Assembly (NCBI GenBank): GCA_028023455.1
Contig: JAQFVV010001045.1
Span: 1 to 64,000, forward strand
DNA length: 64,000 nt
Direction: 5' to 3'
From: Epiperipatus broadwayi
Taxonomy: Eukaryota > Onychophora > Udeonychophora > Euonychophora > Peripatidae
The position numbers were made by a program, and so were the translations under genes. Positions 1 through 13,069 of the stretch are shown one piece after another; position 1 is the stretch's first letter; each line of letters begins with the position of its first letter. The notes beneath the pieces were generated by a model. The model saw only the letters and a list, made by a program, of their open reading frames with translations. It did not search any database and was not told the origin of the DNA.

Positions 1-1828
1 AAGAGGCATAAGAATACCAAGATAAACTTTATTAAGTATTTAGATATTCCCATGATTAACAATAATATCGACATAAATATAATAAAATATCTATGATTCT
101 TTAACTTTAATGTGAATTAATTAATAAGTTTATACTATCACTTTATTATATATTGTTTAATTAACAACATATTGTTTAATTAATACTACTACTATAATAT
201 TATTATAATAAGGGATCCCAGGAATACCACTGATTTTTAATTAGCTATTTATTCGATCTAAAAGATATAAAGAGGGATTTTACTTAATTTTCTAGGTATA
301 TAATAATTAAGAAAATCGTTAATTATCATAATTTATAAATATAATTATATTACTATTTTATGATTTTAAGGTTAAATATAATACTTTAATAATAACAAAT
401 CCAGCTTTTATTTCAATTATTATAATAATATATAATTTTAACAATAAAATAATTAATAATCTGATTTTTCTATAAATAAATATTATACTTTGCTACATTT
501 AGAACATAAGCATTTCATTAATGACTTATGTGATCATAGTTTTTTTGTAATAGACTAATATATCTTTAAAATATGTTATTCTTTAAATAATTACTAGACA
601 TTATTCTTATTATTAAATTTATTCTTATTTAAATTGTAAATTTTATACTTTAATTAATGTGTATATTATAATTGAGTCGTGAAGATGGTGAAGTGATGAT
701 AATTCATACCCAAAGAAACAGAACTCTAAATACTTAATTCAACTTATAAACATTAACTTTATTAACTTATGTTTACAAAATTTTAATAATTATATTTGAA
801 CCAAATCACACTTTAGCAAATAACTATATAAAGAAAATTATATAATAATATAATAGAATAAATTTTATTTACATATTCAAACATTTTTATTTCCCCTTAT
901 TTATAATTGTTAAGAACTAAAATAAAATATACCCTTTTAATAATATATAGGATTATGGATATAGCTTGGCTGTACTTTTCTAACACAATAAAATTATATA
1001 TACCTATTATGCGTATAATATCATATTAATGATCAAACACCTTCTATGTTTGTTATTTACAATCATTATTGTTTAAAGCTTCAGTTAACAAATATATAAT
1101 TTACTCCAAACTTGACGATTATAAATTGATAAGAAGATAAATTATATGTATTTTCTTTTAAAACAAAATAATCTTACTTTAATATTCTAAAAGACTCATA
1201 TTCTTTTTCTAATATCTCTTATGATATTTACTACTTTTGATCTATACTCTAGGCCAGTAAAATTATAATTAAGTATTTATTGAAATACTTTGAATTTTAA
1301 CACCCCACCTAATTTTTGTAATAACCCCACTATTCAATTCTTTGACTAAATAAAAATAAAATATTATATTGTGAACTTTAAAACTATGGAACTTTCCACA
1401 TCTTCTGAAATAACTCAATTTTAGATTTCATTCTATTCTCATAAATATTAATATAATATATTTTTGGAATATCATAAAGTAATAAATACCAACATTTAAT
1501 ATATTAGTGTCACATCCTAAATACTAACCCCCCTATTTCTAATTTTAATAATGCAATTTTCCTGGTTTTCATCTCCAACCTATACTTGTTTCTTATATCT
1601 ATTGCACTAATAATAAACTATATCGAATTATAAGTATGATTTAATATAAAAATACCCTATAATTATATCGAGTTAAATATGAGATCAAAATCTAAATATC
1701 ATAATTTATGACTTTAACGTTATATTTTTAGCACACATATTTTATTCGTTTAAATTAATCTATTTTAGATATCTTTATATTTATAGTACTTATATCCTTA
1801 TTTATTTATTTTTTATTTAGGTACTTAC
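1..1828. other. A+T-rich intergenic DNA
   Basis: Low-complexity A+T-rich sequence with many short ATTA and TAAT runs. No reading frame of useful length, no repeat shared with the rest of the window and no RNA-like fold was recognised. Confidence 0.5.
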
Positions 1829-1849
1829 AACCGCAGATCACTTTCAAAT

Positions 1850-2672
1850 TAAGGAAGATTGAAAGATTTAGAAGAACTGTCTTATATTAAATGGGACATT
1901 ATTGGACTTTGTGAAGTTAAAAAAAAAGGCAAAGAGACAATTGATTTAAAAAAGTAGACATATGCTCTACTATAAAGGCACACATATTGGAAATACAAGT
2001 GGAGTAGGATTCATTATAAATAAAAAGTGGAAGAACAATATTGTGGAGATTGATGGTGTATCAAACAGAGTGGCAAGATTAGTTATACAACTTAATAGCA
2101 GATACCAAATGCAGATAATTCAGGTTTATGCCCCAACAAATTCTCATAGTAATGAAGTAGTAGAAGATTTTTATGTGGATGTACAAAAGACTTTTGATCA
2201 GAGTAAACAACATTTTAAAATTGTTAGGGGAGGTTTTAATGCTGGAATTGGTAAACAAATGAAAGATGAAAGTGCTGTAGGTAATTTTGGTTATGGTAAT
2301 AGAAATGAGAGAGGATATAGACTTGTGGAGTTTGGCAGAAAAAGAAAAAATTTATATTATGAGTTCTTTTTTTGAGAAAAAATGTTAAAAAGGAAATGGA
2401 CATGGAAGCATCCAAATGAAGGTACAGCAGAATTGGATTATATTTTGACTAACAGAAAATACATATTTCCAGATTGTAATGTTCTTAATAAATTTAACAT
2501 AGGAAGTGATTATCGATTAGTAAGATGTAAGATATGTGTTAATGCAAAACTAGAGAGACAAACATTATTAAGAAAAACAATATTTACAGTTGATATTCCT
2601 AATCTTCAGAAACATTCTAATGAATTTAAATTAAAACTTACAAAATTGGTTTCAAGTATTAGTAGATTTTGA
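1850..2672 (+). pseudogene. RTE endonuclease domain (broken)
   Basis: The remnant of an apurinic-like (exonuclease III fold) endonuclease, which in RTE elements nicks target DNA to prime reverse transcription. Two frames cover most of it, 1962-2375 and 2382-2672. Visible landmarks are the segment TSGVGF near 1998, QVYAPTNS near 2122, a box reading GGFNAG near 2230 where active enzymes have GDFN, the segment KWTWKHPNE near 2393, LDYILTN near 2433, and GSDYRLVR near 2500 where active enzymes have SDHR. The Asp and His of the two catalytic boxes are therefore substituted, in addition to a frameshift at about 2376. A weaker upstream portion from about 1850 appears in other frames. No function is expected. 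Confidence 0.8.
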
Positions 2673-3049
2673 ACATGATTAAGATTTCAATGAAATTAAT
2701 ATGTAAATAACTGATATACTTTTAAAAACTGCAACAAAGATATCTAGTAAGAAAAAACAGCAATTGACCAATAAAATTTCTACTGAGACTAGAGAATTTA
2801 TGAAAAAAAAAGAAGGAATATGAAGATAGATAAAAATGATGCATTAAAAAGGATTGAATATCTCGAATTTTATAAAAATGGTGTAGAAAAAGGTTGAAAA
2901 TGATATAAGAAAGTATAACTCTGTGATCTAGCAAGAAAAGCTGTAGAACAAAATAAAAGTCTCAAGAGTGTAAAGCAACATTTTGGTATTGGTAAAAAAT
3001 TTATATATTCAATAAGAAAAAAAGATGGAATTATTACTAAAAAGAGAGA

Positions 3050-4613
3050 TGACATCATGGAATGGGTAGAAGACTTTTATCAAAAATTATATAAAGAACA
3101 AGTACCTCCTATATCTATTACATCTTCCGAATTGCCCAGAATTTTAAATGAAAAAGTGGGACACGCAATTAAATTTATGAAGAAAAGAAAGGCTCCAGGT
3201 AATGATGGAATTATAATTGATATATTAAAAGAAGCAGGTGAAGAAATAGAATTTCTTTTAGCAAAGTTATGTACCAAATGTCTAAATGATAAAGATGACC
3301 AGATGATTGGATAAATGCAGTATTAATATTAATATTTAAAAAGGTGATAAAGAAGATATTAGAAATTACAGACCTATCAACCTTTTATCAGTTTTATATA
3401 AATTTTTACAAAGATGATTACAACTCATCTACAGAGAACATTGGATTTCCACCAACCAAGACAACAACCTGGATTTAAAAGTCATTTTAGTACAGTAAAT
3501 CATATCCAGGTATTGAGAGAAATTATAGAAAGGATAAATGAATATGAGTTGTCATTATGCTTTGGATTTGTAGATTATGAAAAGGTATTTGATTCTATAA
3601 ACATTTCTTCAGTGATTAAAGCATCAGATCATCAAGATATAGATCCAATATATTGTCATATTTTAAAGAATATTTATAAAAATGCAACATAATAATATTA
3701 GGAAAGTCAACACTGAGAAGGGTGCAAGACAGGGTGATTCCATATCTCCAAAACTTTTTAGAGCAGTGTTGCAAGAAGTATTTTGTTGATTAAAATGGAA
3801 AGCTAAAGGAGTGAAAGTAAATGAAGATTATTTAAGTTATTTATATTTTTCAGATGATGTAGTTATTTTTGAAAATAATACTTTAGAGCTGCAGGAAATG
3901 TTGCAGATGTTATCAGATGAAAGTAGGACTAAAGATAAATGTTAAAAAGACTAAAGAAATGATTAATGAAAATTCTCAAAATATGAAAATAAAGATTGAT
4001 TATGATGAGTTAGAAAAAGTTAACATTTACAAATACCTTGGTCAAATTATTAATAGAGATGGAAACATAGTGGATGGAATTAATCATAGATTAAACTTGG
4101 TTGCAGTGCTTTTGGTAGAAATAATTTGATATTAAAAGGAAATATGCCTATGTGTTTGAAAAGGAAGGTTTTTAATACATGTGTTTTAGCAGTTTGTACT
4201 TATGGATATGAGACTTGGACACTTAATAGAAGAGCAATACAAAGACTTTAGACCACTTAAAGAAGTATGGGGAGATGCATGTTAGAAGTAACAATAAGTG
4301 ATCGAAAATGCAATGTATAGGTAAGAGAACAAACAGGTGTTACTGACCTCATTGAAAAAATTAAAAGACTGAAGTGGAGTTGAGCTGGACATATTTCTAG
4401 AAGAGATGATAATAGATGGACAATTGAAATCTTAAACTGGAGTCCAAATGTTTGTAACAGACCCAGAAAGAGACTACATGTGAGATAGATAGATGAAATA
4501 AGAAAGTGTGCAGGGTTAGGTGGAGAAGAAAAGATAAAGATTGGAGAAGATGGATTAAACTTGGAGAGATTTTCATCCTGCAGTGGATTGATAATAGTTG
4601 ATGATGATGATGA
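3050..4613 (+). pseudogene. RTE reverse transcriptase and C-terminal region (broken)
   Basis: The decayed polymerase half of copy 1. The order of motifs is that of a LINE reverse transcriptase. KAPGNDGI is near 3190 and the finger segment IRNYRPI-like near 3360. The motif-A segment GFVDYEKVFDS is near 3567. A GARQGDSISPKLF box lies near 3721, and the motif-C box reads YFSDDVVIF near 3844 with both Asp residues kept. The segment VGLKINVKKTK follows near 3920, then YLGQIINRDG near 4036. The C-terminal region has TYGYETWTLNRRA near 4198 and GRCMLE...REQTGVTD near 4270-4347. At least four frame breaks and several stops separate the pieces. The 75-bp stretch at about 4271-4345 is the one amplified four-fold in copy 3. 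Confidence 0.8.
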
Positions 4614-4789
4614 GATATTTATTTTTTCTAGAAAGATTATTTCTGGAGTAGTGTATATTAACCTTGGTTTTTGTAAGGAGGTATGTATAGGTCAGAGTAA
4701 TTTGAGTTTAAATGAAAGAATAAAGGTAAATAAAAGTAGGGTTATAAATACATATCTTAGTTCTGCTTGATATAGCCATGAAAATATAT

Positions 4790-5105
4790 AGGTCATACTA
4801 TGAATTTTGATAAGGCTAAGTTTGTCTTTTTTGAGAGAAATGAAATAAAAGAAGAATTAAAGAATCTTTATTATCAAATATTTATGATTCTGAAGCAATT
4901 GATTTGTTTAAAAGTTTTTTTAATGTTATGATATATGGAATGTTAGTGGAATTATGAGTAATGTTTAGTTTACTTATGTTATTATTTTGTAGTTCTTTGC
5001 AATTGAGAAGTCTGCTTGTAGTAGTGAAAGCATTGGTTGTGTTTTAGAGCTTTTTATTTTTTGTCTAGTCTGGTTGAGTTGTGAATTTGGGATAATTTAG
5101 ATATA
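4790..5105 (+). repeat. PLE-tail-like repeat, family T1, copy 1
   Basis: The stretch is shared with 34826-35150 (+), 34545-34832 (-) and 26372-26482 (-). It opens with a hammerhead-like core at 4807-4837: TTGATAA, then GGCTAAG, a short loop, CTTTTTT and GAGAG. About 180 bp later comes a conserved block beginning ATTGGTTGTGTTTTAGAG (about 5030-5100). The copies do not encode protein. I infer that this is the untranslated tail of a Penelope-like element, because the other ribozyme-like cores in the window sit in such tails, but no coding part is attached here. Confidence 0.6.
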
Positions 5106-6559
5106 TATACACATACTCATATTAGCAGGTCATCTTTTTCTGAAATAGCAGGATTAAATAATTAAATTTGGACTCATGCTTAAAGAACATAATATATACC
5201 ACCTGCTCAAATAGTAGTAAATTCAGCATTATAATACAATCCAATTTTTATTACTATAGTCGATTTTTTATATAAAATTATTACAATTTAATTTATTTAC
5301 AATTTTGACACTAGTTACTTCAGATAAGTACATCGATAATTATTCTTAAACATTTATTATTCTAGAAATTTATATGTTTAATTCAGATTAATCTGGGATT
5401 TTTTACATTATAGATGGTAACAGCTAAATGTTTATTTGCTGACCAGTAATGGATGGTTATCTAAAAAAAAGTTTAAAATATATTGTAACCTATTTCTTTT
5501 TTCAAAGTCTAACTTGGATTTAGCTTCAAATTGTAAGCATGATAAAAGGATACACTACCAACTTTGCTACAGAGTTTTTTTTTATATAGAATTTATACAA
5601 CAAAAAATCCATATGAATTTGCTAAGACAACAGAAAAAGACTTCATAATTGTTGAAAATATTCGATAAATTCATTTGTGTCAAAAAAGATGGTTCAAGCA
5701 CTGTTTTTCGATAATATTGTTACTAATATATTCAGGAAATGACTGATGATATAGAAAACTAACTCAATGGTCAGCTAGTAAAGTAATTTTATTGCTTTTT
5801 GAGAATTACACTGATAATGCAAATATGACAATTATAGTGTTGCATTTGGATAAGGTGATGATGTAAAGAAAAAAATTGCTTTTTATAGCTTCATCAAATT
5901 TTACTAAATCCAAATGATAAATAACTGTAGATTATATTTGCAAACATATATGGTTTGAAACTTTAAATTTTGAGACAAGTATGTTGTAATAATAATAAAA
6001 TATTCAGGAGTACTTATCCAGGTAAGAAGATTTTTCACCATGTAAATCAATTTTTAGATTGTAAATTAAACATCTATCATCCATAATATTTTATTGTTCT
6101 GTTGAATGAAAGAAAAACTTTACTAGTGATATAAATTGTAAATTAGATCAAAACTAATATTTTAAATTTAAGTTAATAATAACCAATTGTTACTGCATGC
6201 TGGAGATAAGATTATTTATCAAAAACTTTCTAAGGAGAATGTTTTTGAACTATAAAATTGGATTTTTTCTATTTAAGCAAGATGAGAATCCAGTTTGGCC
6301 CATACATTTTGATAATATAAATTGGTTGTTAAAACTTTCTTTTAGATTATGTTTAATATTTTTATACTTCTATGCAAAAAAGAATCAAGTAATTTTTTAT
6401 TGAATGGATGACAGCTTGAAAAAGTGAGTATTGTAGGCTATCTTTTCTGATATATAGATCACAACTCTTTATCATTTTCAGTGCATGAAAATCATATGAT
6501 TCCTTAAATGACAAACCATTAGTTAAAAAACAAACAGCCAATCAGAAATGAGTATAGCT
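5106..6559. other. A+T-rich sequence without recognised features
   Basis: Short frames at 5436-5648 and 6197-6403 have the Phe/Leu/Ile/Lys-rich composition expected of translated A+T-rich noncoding DNA and show no domain motif. Nothing else was recognised. Confidence 0.4.
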
Positions 6560-6805
6560 ATTCAAAATTCAAAAAAGAAAAAAAAAGGAAGAAAAAAACT
6601 ACTAAAAATGAATTTTGTGATGACTATATAAACCAATATGTAATACACAAATGCATCAACATATAGGATATGCCAATCCACCTGTTTACCTGATATTTTG
6701 TGATGCTGTCTTTTAATTTTTCCAGCAGTTTTCTTTCTGAAGTACTTGATTAGCATGGTGGATTGTAACTATCCAATGTATTCTATTCTCTGCCACATCT
6801 TCTCA
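6560..6805 (-). mobile_element. Non-LTR retrotransposon C-terminal fragment, family N, copy 1
   Basis: Read on the minus strand, this matches 39268-39490 (+) over about 220 bp. Both start with ATGTTAATTG(C/T)TTCAAT, pass through an AENR.YW-type segment and a basic KYF(R/K)KK stretch, and end near a weak CDS/SCIF-type remnant. In the fuller copy these follow a LINE carboxy-terminal domain, so this is the extreme 3' coding end of the same family. The minus-strand frame 6562-6756 covers it in part and is not an intact gene. Confidence 0.6.
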
Positions 6806-6819
6806 ATTGAAACAATTAA

Positions 6820-7010
6820 CATTTGATCTAGGTGCAGTGCTCTCAGATCCAAGGCTCCTCACTGAGAAAGGCCACAAGCCAGAAACTAGTCTGGGGTTAT
6901 TGGATGAGTAGGCACTAGATGGGGATTTTATGCACAAGCCTTAAGGCATCCATTGATTACTCTGGCTTGCACTGAGGGGCAATATGTATGGAGGGTTTTA
7001 TCTGTTTTAA
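6820..7010 (+). repeat. Foldback-family repeat F1, one-armed copy
   Basis: The copy contains the family core AAACTAGTCTGGGG at 6884-6896, followed by GGGGATTTTATGCAC and then an arm ending GGAGGGTTTTATC. The arm matches the right arm of the complete foldback at 39747-39969 (GTATCCATTGGTTATTCTGGCTTGCACTGAG-like). The matching left arm is not present, so this copy cannot fold on itself as the complete one does. Confidence 0.65.
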
Positions 7011-9236
7011 TCTTTATAATGTCTTTAAAATAATTTTTATACCATAGATGTGATCTATCTCACCCATGAAAATCATGCCAAAGTTCACCATAAAATACCC
7101 CTACTTAAATCATTTTTAATAAGTAGCTTTTAATTTGTTGACATATGTTCAGTGCTATTTTTTGTGGTTTTAATATATATTTTTATGATCATTATTGCAA
7201 CTTTTAATCTTTATATTTATTAGATCTTAAATTTCATCATACATTTTGAAGACTTTAATATTTTGTTACACTTTGCTATCATAAAAGATAACAGTAAATT
7301 AAATTAAGTACTCTGCATTCTTTCATGGAATGGTAAAATAGTTCCAGTTCTGATCCATTTTAGTGCTGAAACTTCTTGTGAATTCTCTAGCAATAAAATT
7401 GCTGTATTCATAATCATACTTTCATTATATCATAACCATCCACTAAAGCAATAAATCATTCTCTCTCACTAATCATGGTTTTTAAAGACTAACTTCACTT
7501 GTTAGGTGAACCAAAGATATCAAACATCAGAACCTCCATGCTTGTGTTATCAATTTAATATATTTCCATTAAATCATTCTATCTCAAAGAAGGGAATGAT
7601 TTCTATTCACTTTTAAACTTGAAGAAATATTTTAAAGTTTTTATTTTTATTAATGCATCCATCAATTTCACTATATTAACAAGTGTTCAAACCTACTTCA
7701 TCCCCTCTCTCACTGTGCACACATTTTGTAAACAATCCTCATCCATCAGATGAGCCAAAAAGTATCAAGTATCTGAAAGTCGATTATTTATTTATCAATT
7801 ACTAATTTTTACATTTCATTCTATACTTTTTCAACTCACAAAAAGAAATTCGATTTTATTTAGTGCATCTAAATGAGTAGCTTTTTTAAAATTTAATTTA
7901 AATCTATACTTATCAGTTTAAAATTAATCGACTATCAAAATATTTTAACAATATATCAAATTGGTCAAAATGGTTTTAAAAATTCAGATTGACAATGACA
8001 TATATATTATATATATACATTGTCTATATAAATTTAAAAATTATGATCCCCGTTGCTTTAAAACAAATAGATGGTGTACTTATGGAAAGTTAATTGTTGT
8101 GAATAAGTGTTTAAAAAATGTTAACACTTGCAAATTAAATTCATCTCTCTGTATATTGAAGTTATTATAACAGGTTTAAAATCTTTTATTTATCAAAAAA
8201 TATTTCGGACACATATTTTCTGTTTTTATGAACTTCTTGTAAAAATACCACATAAAATTTAATAAAACGAATAGCTTAAGGTTAAAAATTTACATTTAAA
8301 ATAGATATTATTCGAAATTTATTAGTGCTCAAAAATGAGTCAATGGCCTTAGGCGATAAACTGTTAAAAATCCCATTTCAAAACATCTAAAGCTTTAAAT
8401 TGTAACTACTAGGTTATAAAATAATCTTTTTATATTAAGATATTTATAGTACTGTAAAAGGTGAAAAAAATTTCAAATTTATAGCAATTATATTTATAGT
8501 TTTAGTTTCTTTAAAAACAAACTATTATATATTATTTAATTTACCACTGATAGACAGATAATGAACTTTTTAAAAATGTATATAAAAAATTTCTCATAGT
8601 ACAGTTGCAGTGCATTCACTTATAATCCGGGTTCGAAATCAAGCTGATTAAAAGATTTTTTTTCAACTAACCAGCTGGCAATCATTTCAGACAACCGTCC
8701 AATATTTGCCATTAAAAATTATCTGTCTATTATTAGAGAAAAAAAAAGAAATGAAAGTTGATCAAACCATTATCATCTAGTATTTGATAATTTTGGTTAG
8801 CATTGTATTCTCCTTTACTATTCTTCTCCATTAAAGAGATCTATGCATTGCAATAAAATATTTAAATATTATTTACTCATACCTACATTTAAATGTATGC
8901 CACCACTAGAATGGTAAACTGTTTGCCATCTATTGACAAATTAATTTATTTTATTGCTCTCTGTTTCTCTCTAATTTTTATAAGGATAGCAGGCCAGATA
9001 AATAATATTAAATAAGACAAATATCCACTGTAAACATGATGTTATTGAAGCTTTATTTAACATGGCTAATTATATAACTTGACAAGATAGAGTGTATTTT
9101 TACTCATTTTAATATCCTTGTAAAAAACAACCAAATATCAAATTTATAATTGACGAATTAATACATTGCTAATATGTAAAGTTTGAATAAATTTAAATCA
9201 AGTATTTATTCTATCCAATGTTATTTATCAGATCTG
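7011..9236. other. A+T-rich sequence, one weak tRNA-like spot
   Basis: No coding potential was recognised; the frame at 7961-8170 lacks motifs. At 8597-8640 a TAGTACAGTTGC stretch resembles a Pol III A box and GGGTTCGAAATC a B box, but the boxes are only about 32 nt apart, shorter than in a tRNA. It is at best a deleted SINE. Confidence 0.35.
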
Positions 9237-9341
9237 TTTTTTTTTTCATATGTCATAGCATCGGCCGGGACGCGAACCCACAACCGTCTGCAACCAACTA
9301 CTTGCTTGCATGGCGGCTGCAATACCTCTCGGCTAATTATG
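9237..9341 (-). mobile_element. tRNA-derived SINE (S1), copy 1
   Basis: On the minus strand this is a tRNA-like sequence followed by a short CTATGACATATG tail and about nine A residues (T run at 9238-9246). It has the B box GGGTTCGCGTCCC and the D-arm stretch TAGCCGAGAGGT, with the 3' acceptor strand CCGATGC. It shares with the 59374 copy the longer internal segment AAGTAGTTGGTT(G/T)CAGACGG. The D-arm and long variable region resemble class II tRNA (Leu/Ser type). It is a retroposed copy, not a working tRNA gene: the 5' acceptor strand (CCCATAA) no longer pairs with CCGATGC. Confidence 0.75.
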
Positions 9342-12300
9342 GGACTTTGGAAAAACAAATAAAAATGGATTCATTTTTGTTTGAAGAACAGATTGGGTAA
9401 CAGAGAGTTATATATTAATATAAACAATGCTTAGAATGATTACTGTTTCAATGATTATGTTTATTAGCATTTGTTTTAATAACTATATATGTTAAAGATC
9501 TCTCTGCAGGGCAAATGCTTTCCTAGATGTCTTCACAGTGGATTAACAAATATGAAGACAGTATCATCAGTCTATACCCATTTCAAATCCTTTAATATGT
9601 TTAGGAGAATAATCAATGCTGTTTAATATTGATAAATGTTCTTCAGAATTTGATAATATTTTTAAAATTTTAGATCATTATGTTCTAACAATTTTTATTA
9701 TTCAAAAAATATTTATAGATACAAATGCTTTATTATAATGTATAAAATTCAGGCAAAATAACAATTTTAGTAATATTTTTGATACTTGAATATGGTATTT
9801 TGTGATAGGCAGATCTTAAATTCAGCTTTTTCTTTTGGGGGGTGGGAGGAGAATTGCCTAAGTCCAATATTTTACATTTTACATCTAACTTATAGAAGAT
9901 TAATGATCTTAGATTTCTAAAATATTTTTGTTTTTTAATTTTGAAATATTAATGTGCTATTACATTCTTCTAGTAATCTGGTATAGTCTTGTCATTTAGA
10001 CGGTTTTTATAATTTAAAAAACTTTGTAATGAAATTAAAAAATAATTAACAATAAAAAGAGAAGGATAAGATGCAATATATAGTATTTATACATTATCTA
10101 TTGTATTCATAACAGACAATAATGTAATAAAAATATATTAAAAAATTGAAGTTTGTTTTCTGAAAATGATAAAAACATTTTACACAAACAGATGTGTCCT
10201 AAATACAATTAAATGCTTGCTTCAGCAAACCTACATAATATGACATAATTTAAATAAAAAAGATATACTCTAAGCTTATGCACTGTAATGTCATTATACT
10301 AGCTCAATGATGTTTTGGTGATTACTGAGGATACTCTCAAACCAAAACACAAAATAGAGATTTTTGAAAAGATATGAATGACCATCTTATCTTTTGTACC
10401 GAAATTTAGTTATATAGGCCAATCTAAAGTGTTATAGTTTGAGAGCATGAAGATGTTTTCTTATTCACTTTGCAGCCATTAATTTCTTTCAACATATTAA
10501 CATTTTGAAATTTTTTAATTTACTACATGTTAATATTATGAATTATTAGTAATTATGTAATACTCAATTTAATATACTAGTGCAGATGTCATATGTAATT
10601 TAAATAGAAGACACTGGCATAGTAAAAGAGTGAATGATTCTTTCTCTAAAATTTTCACCCATTGTCATTTCTGAACCAGTGCATAGGTTATTGTTTCAAC
10701 ATAGGTTAGCTAATCACTAATTTTTTTTTAAGAGTTTATCATGTATGAATAAAGAGTTGAGGCATAATAATATGGCAGTGTGTTCTACATGTTTGTGGAC
10801 CATGTTTAATGCTTGAATGTGATCATGAAATATTGTAAGCCATTTGAAAATATTATTTTGACTCATGGCTTCATTACAATATAAAGTTTAAATAACTTCA
10901 AACATTTTATCAACAGTTTTGTCCAATTTAAAATGTACTGTTAGCACAATATTTCATTATAAGCTAAAGTATGGAACACCCAGTCACATTTCATGTCATA
11001 ATTCATGACCCTAAGACCCTAACACATTAAAATATTTGTGATTAACCATTGATTTAGAGAGATCAATATAGGCAGATCCAGCCACTAGTCATCTTTTTAC
11101 TGGGAAAGAGAACCAGTCATTAGTCATCTTCTAACTGGTCGTACTACAGTATAAAACTCACAATAGGGATTGTAGATTAATTAACATTAGCTGTGAGAAC
11201 AGGAAACCTTAGACTAAAACATAAATAAAATGCAACAAACAGCTTTAAAGTAAGTTGAGATAAGTTTTAGAGATAAGAACTGAAAGTCTATAATTAAACT
11301 ACTACACAAGATTAAAATAGCAAGATTAGGTAGAAGTCATGGTGACCAAGATAAAAACATGATAAAATGCTTTCAGTGGATAGTCAGAAATAAATTTAAA
11401 AGATAGAAAAAATAATTAACATGATTATCACTCTTTATAAAATATTAAGAAATGAAAACTATTGACTCTTGTCTTTCATTAATACAGTAGTGTCTCTAAG
11501 ATTGATCAAATAGGCATATGCCAGGATCTCTTAGGACTAGTGGGACCTGCACCAAGTTACCTTATTTTAATCAACACCACAATATATATCTTACACATAT
11601 ATATGTTACATATATATCTTAAGAATTTTATTAACAATTCCAATAACCACTGCTGAGTCCAAACATAGTTTATTAAATGTAAAATAATAAAAAAAACTAT
11701 TTAAGATTCACAATAGTACAAGAAAGACTATCCAACCTAATGTTGCTTCCCATAGAAAATAAATTATGAGAAGATTTAAATTTAAGTGCGATAATAGAAA
11801 ATTTTCTGAAATTAAAACAAGAAAAATCAACTACTTTAATCAGATTAATAAACAATTTTAAAGACAAAATTGAGAAAGAAGAATTTTGACAAATAGTATA
11901 TGCTGTCCAATGTAATGACTTGGAATGCAAGGCTGTATACTATTGTAAAATCTGAATCAACATTTCAACAAAAATAAAACAATCCACATACTTATTTAAA
12001 AGAACAAAAGACAATCTAGCACATAGCAGTACTCTTGGACTATGAAAGGGAACAAGACATAATTTTGACCAACACAGAGTTTATCTGATTTGCATGAAGT
12101 ATGACTATAAGAAAATAAATATCAAAGAGGCATAATTTTTTGAGAACAACAACAATGTCATTGATCAAACAGCATCCAATTTTTAAACAACTGAAATATG
12201 TAAATCAAAACATTTTGCATATTAGTAACAGTGGTTATACAACTGTCTCCAGATTTATTAAGAATAATTATGATTATGGTGCTTGATACTGAAAATGCAT

Positions 12301-13069
12301 TAACCTTAATTAAAAACTGAAAATGTTATTTATTTTTAAAACATATATATTCATAAAGGAAGAATACATTTTGGCAGTTAGAAAAAATCTAATTCACACA
12401 CAGAATTAATTAACCATGACATCAATTTTAATAAAGCACATATTCTGAAAAAAATTGAACAATATGACCAGAAACTGCTAAGGGAAGCTATAGAGAATTT
12501 TAAAAGGCCTCTTTGAAAAAGCTATTGGAGGATAAAATATTTTTTAAAACTTCTCAATCAATACAATTTGAGAATGAGGAGAAAATAATAAAGGAAAAAA
12601 ATAACGATTTTAAATCTCACCACACACATTTCTTATGATTTGAGAAAAAAGTTCTGAGGAAAGTACTTGCTATTATACTGAAATATCAGCTATTTAGCTA
12701 TTATATTTTTATTACACAGAAGGTCCTGGAAATAATATTATGAATTCATCATTTCTCTGCAAGAATATATGAATTAATATATATACAACTTTACTGCATA
12801 AATAATAAGTAAATAAAATAAGAAAAATATAACAATTAAATACGAGTTAAAAAACAAATTTTTACTAAAATTTTCTCATAAATATGGATTTAGTTTATTA
12901 ACAAATAGTCATTCTCAAGACAAATTCAATTAGATGTAATACATCTAGTTGACTTTTACTTGGGAAAGACTATTCATTAATAATAAATAAAACCATGGTA
13001 GAGACAAAACCTTAATATAAATTTATTTTTCAGTTAATATATTCATATGATTTTCTATTTTATATATAT
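9342..13069. other. A+T-rich sequence without recognised features
   Basis: About 3.7 kb with no protein motif. The minus-strand frame 11697-11930 is compositionally ordinary for this DNA. A short direct repeat (CACTAGTCATCTTTTTACTGG and CATTAGTCATCTTCTAACTGG) lies at about 11082-11139. Confidence 0.4.

Larger units (their letters stand above)
1829..4613 (+). mobile_element. RTE-type non-LTR retrotransposon, copy 1 (degenerate)
   Basis: This LINE copy runs in order from a 5' apurinic-type endonuclease, through a reverse transcriptase, to a C-terminal tail, and ends in a (TGA)n-type terminus at about 4597-4613. The ends were set by alignment with copy 3: both begin near a shared GATCACTTTCAA stretch, and copy 2 shares the 3' end. 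The coding sequence is split by frameshifts and stops (for example near 1950, 2376, 2672-3057, 3312 and 3690), so the copy is dead in cis. The simple trinucleotide 3' end rather than poly(A) fits the RTE clade. An autonomous parent is not in the window. The clade assignment rests on motif resemblance and was not tested phylogenetically. Confidence 0.85.

Noticed and set aside
6560-7010. Fixed association of LINE family N with F1 repeats, since both occur together at 6.6-7.0 and 38.6-40.0 kb
   Set aside because: The relative orientation and order differ at the two loci, so co-occurrence is probably chance in repeat-dense DNA.
8597-8640. tRNA gene or SINE
   Set aside because: A and B boxes are too close (about 32 nt) and there is no acceptor stem.
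9252-9341. Functional tRNA genes at the four SINE sites
   Set aside because: Poly(A) tails, a target-site duplication and broken anticodon/variable arms show retroposed copies.
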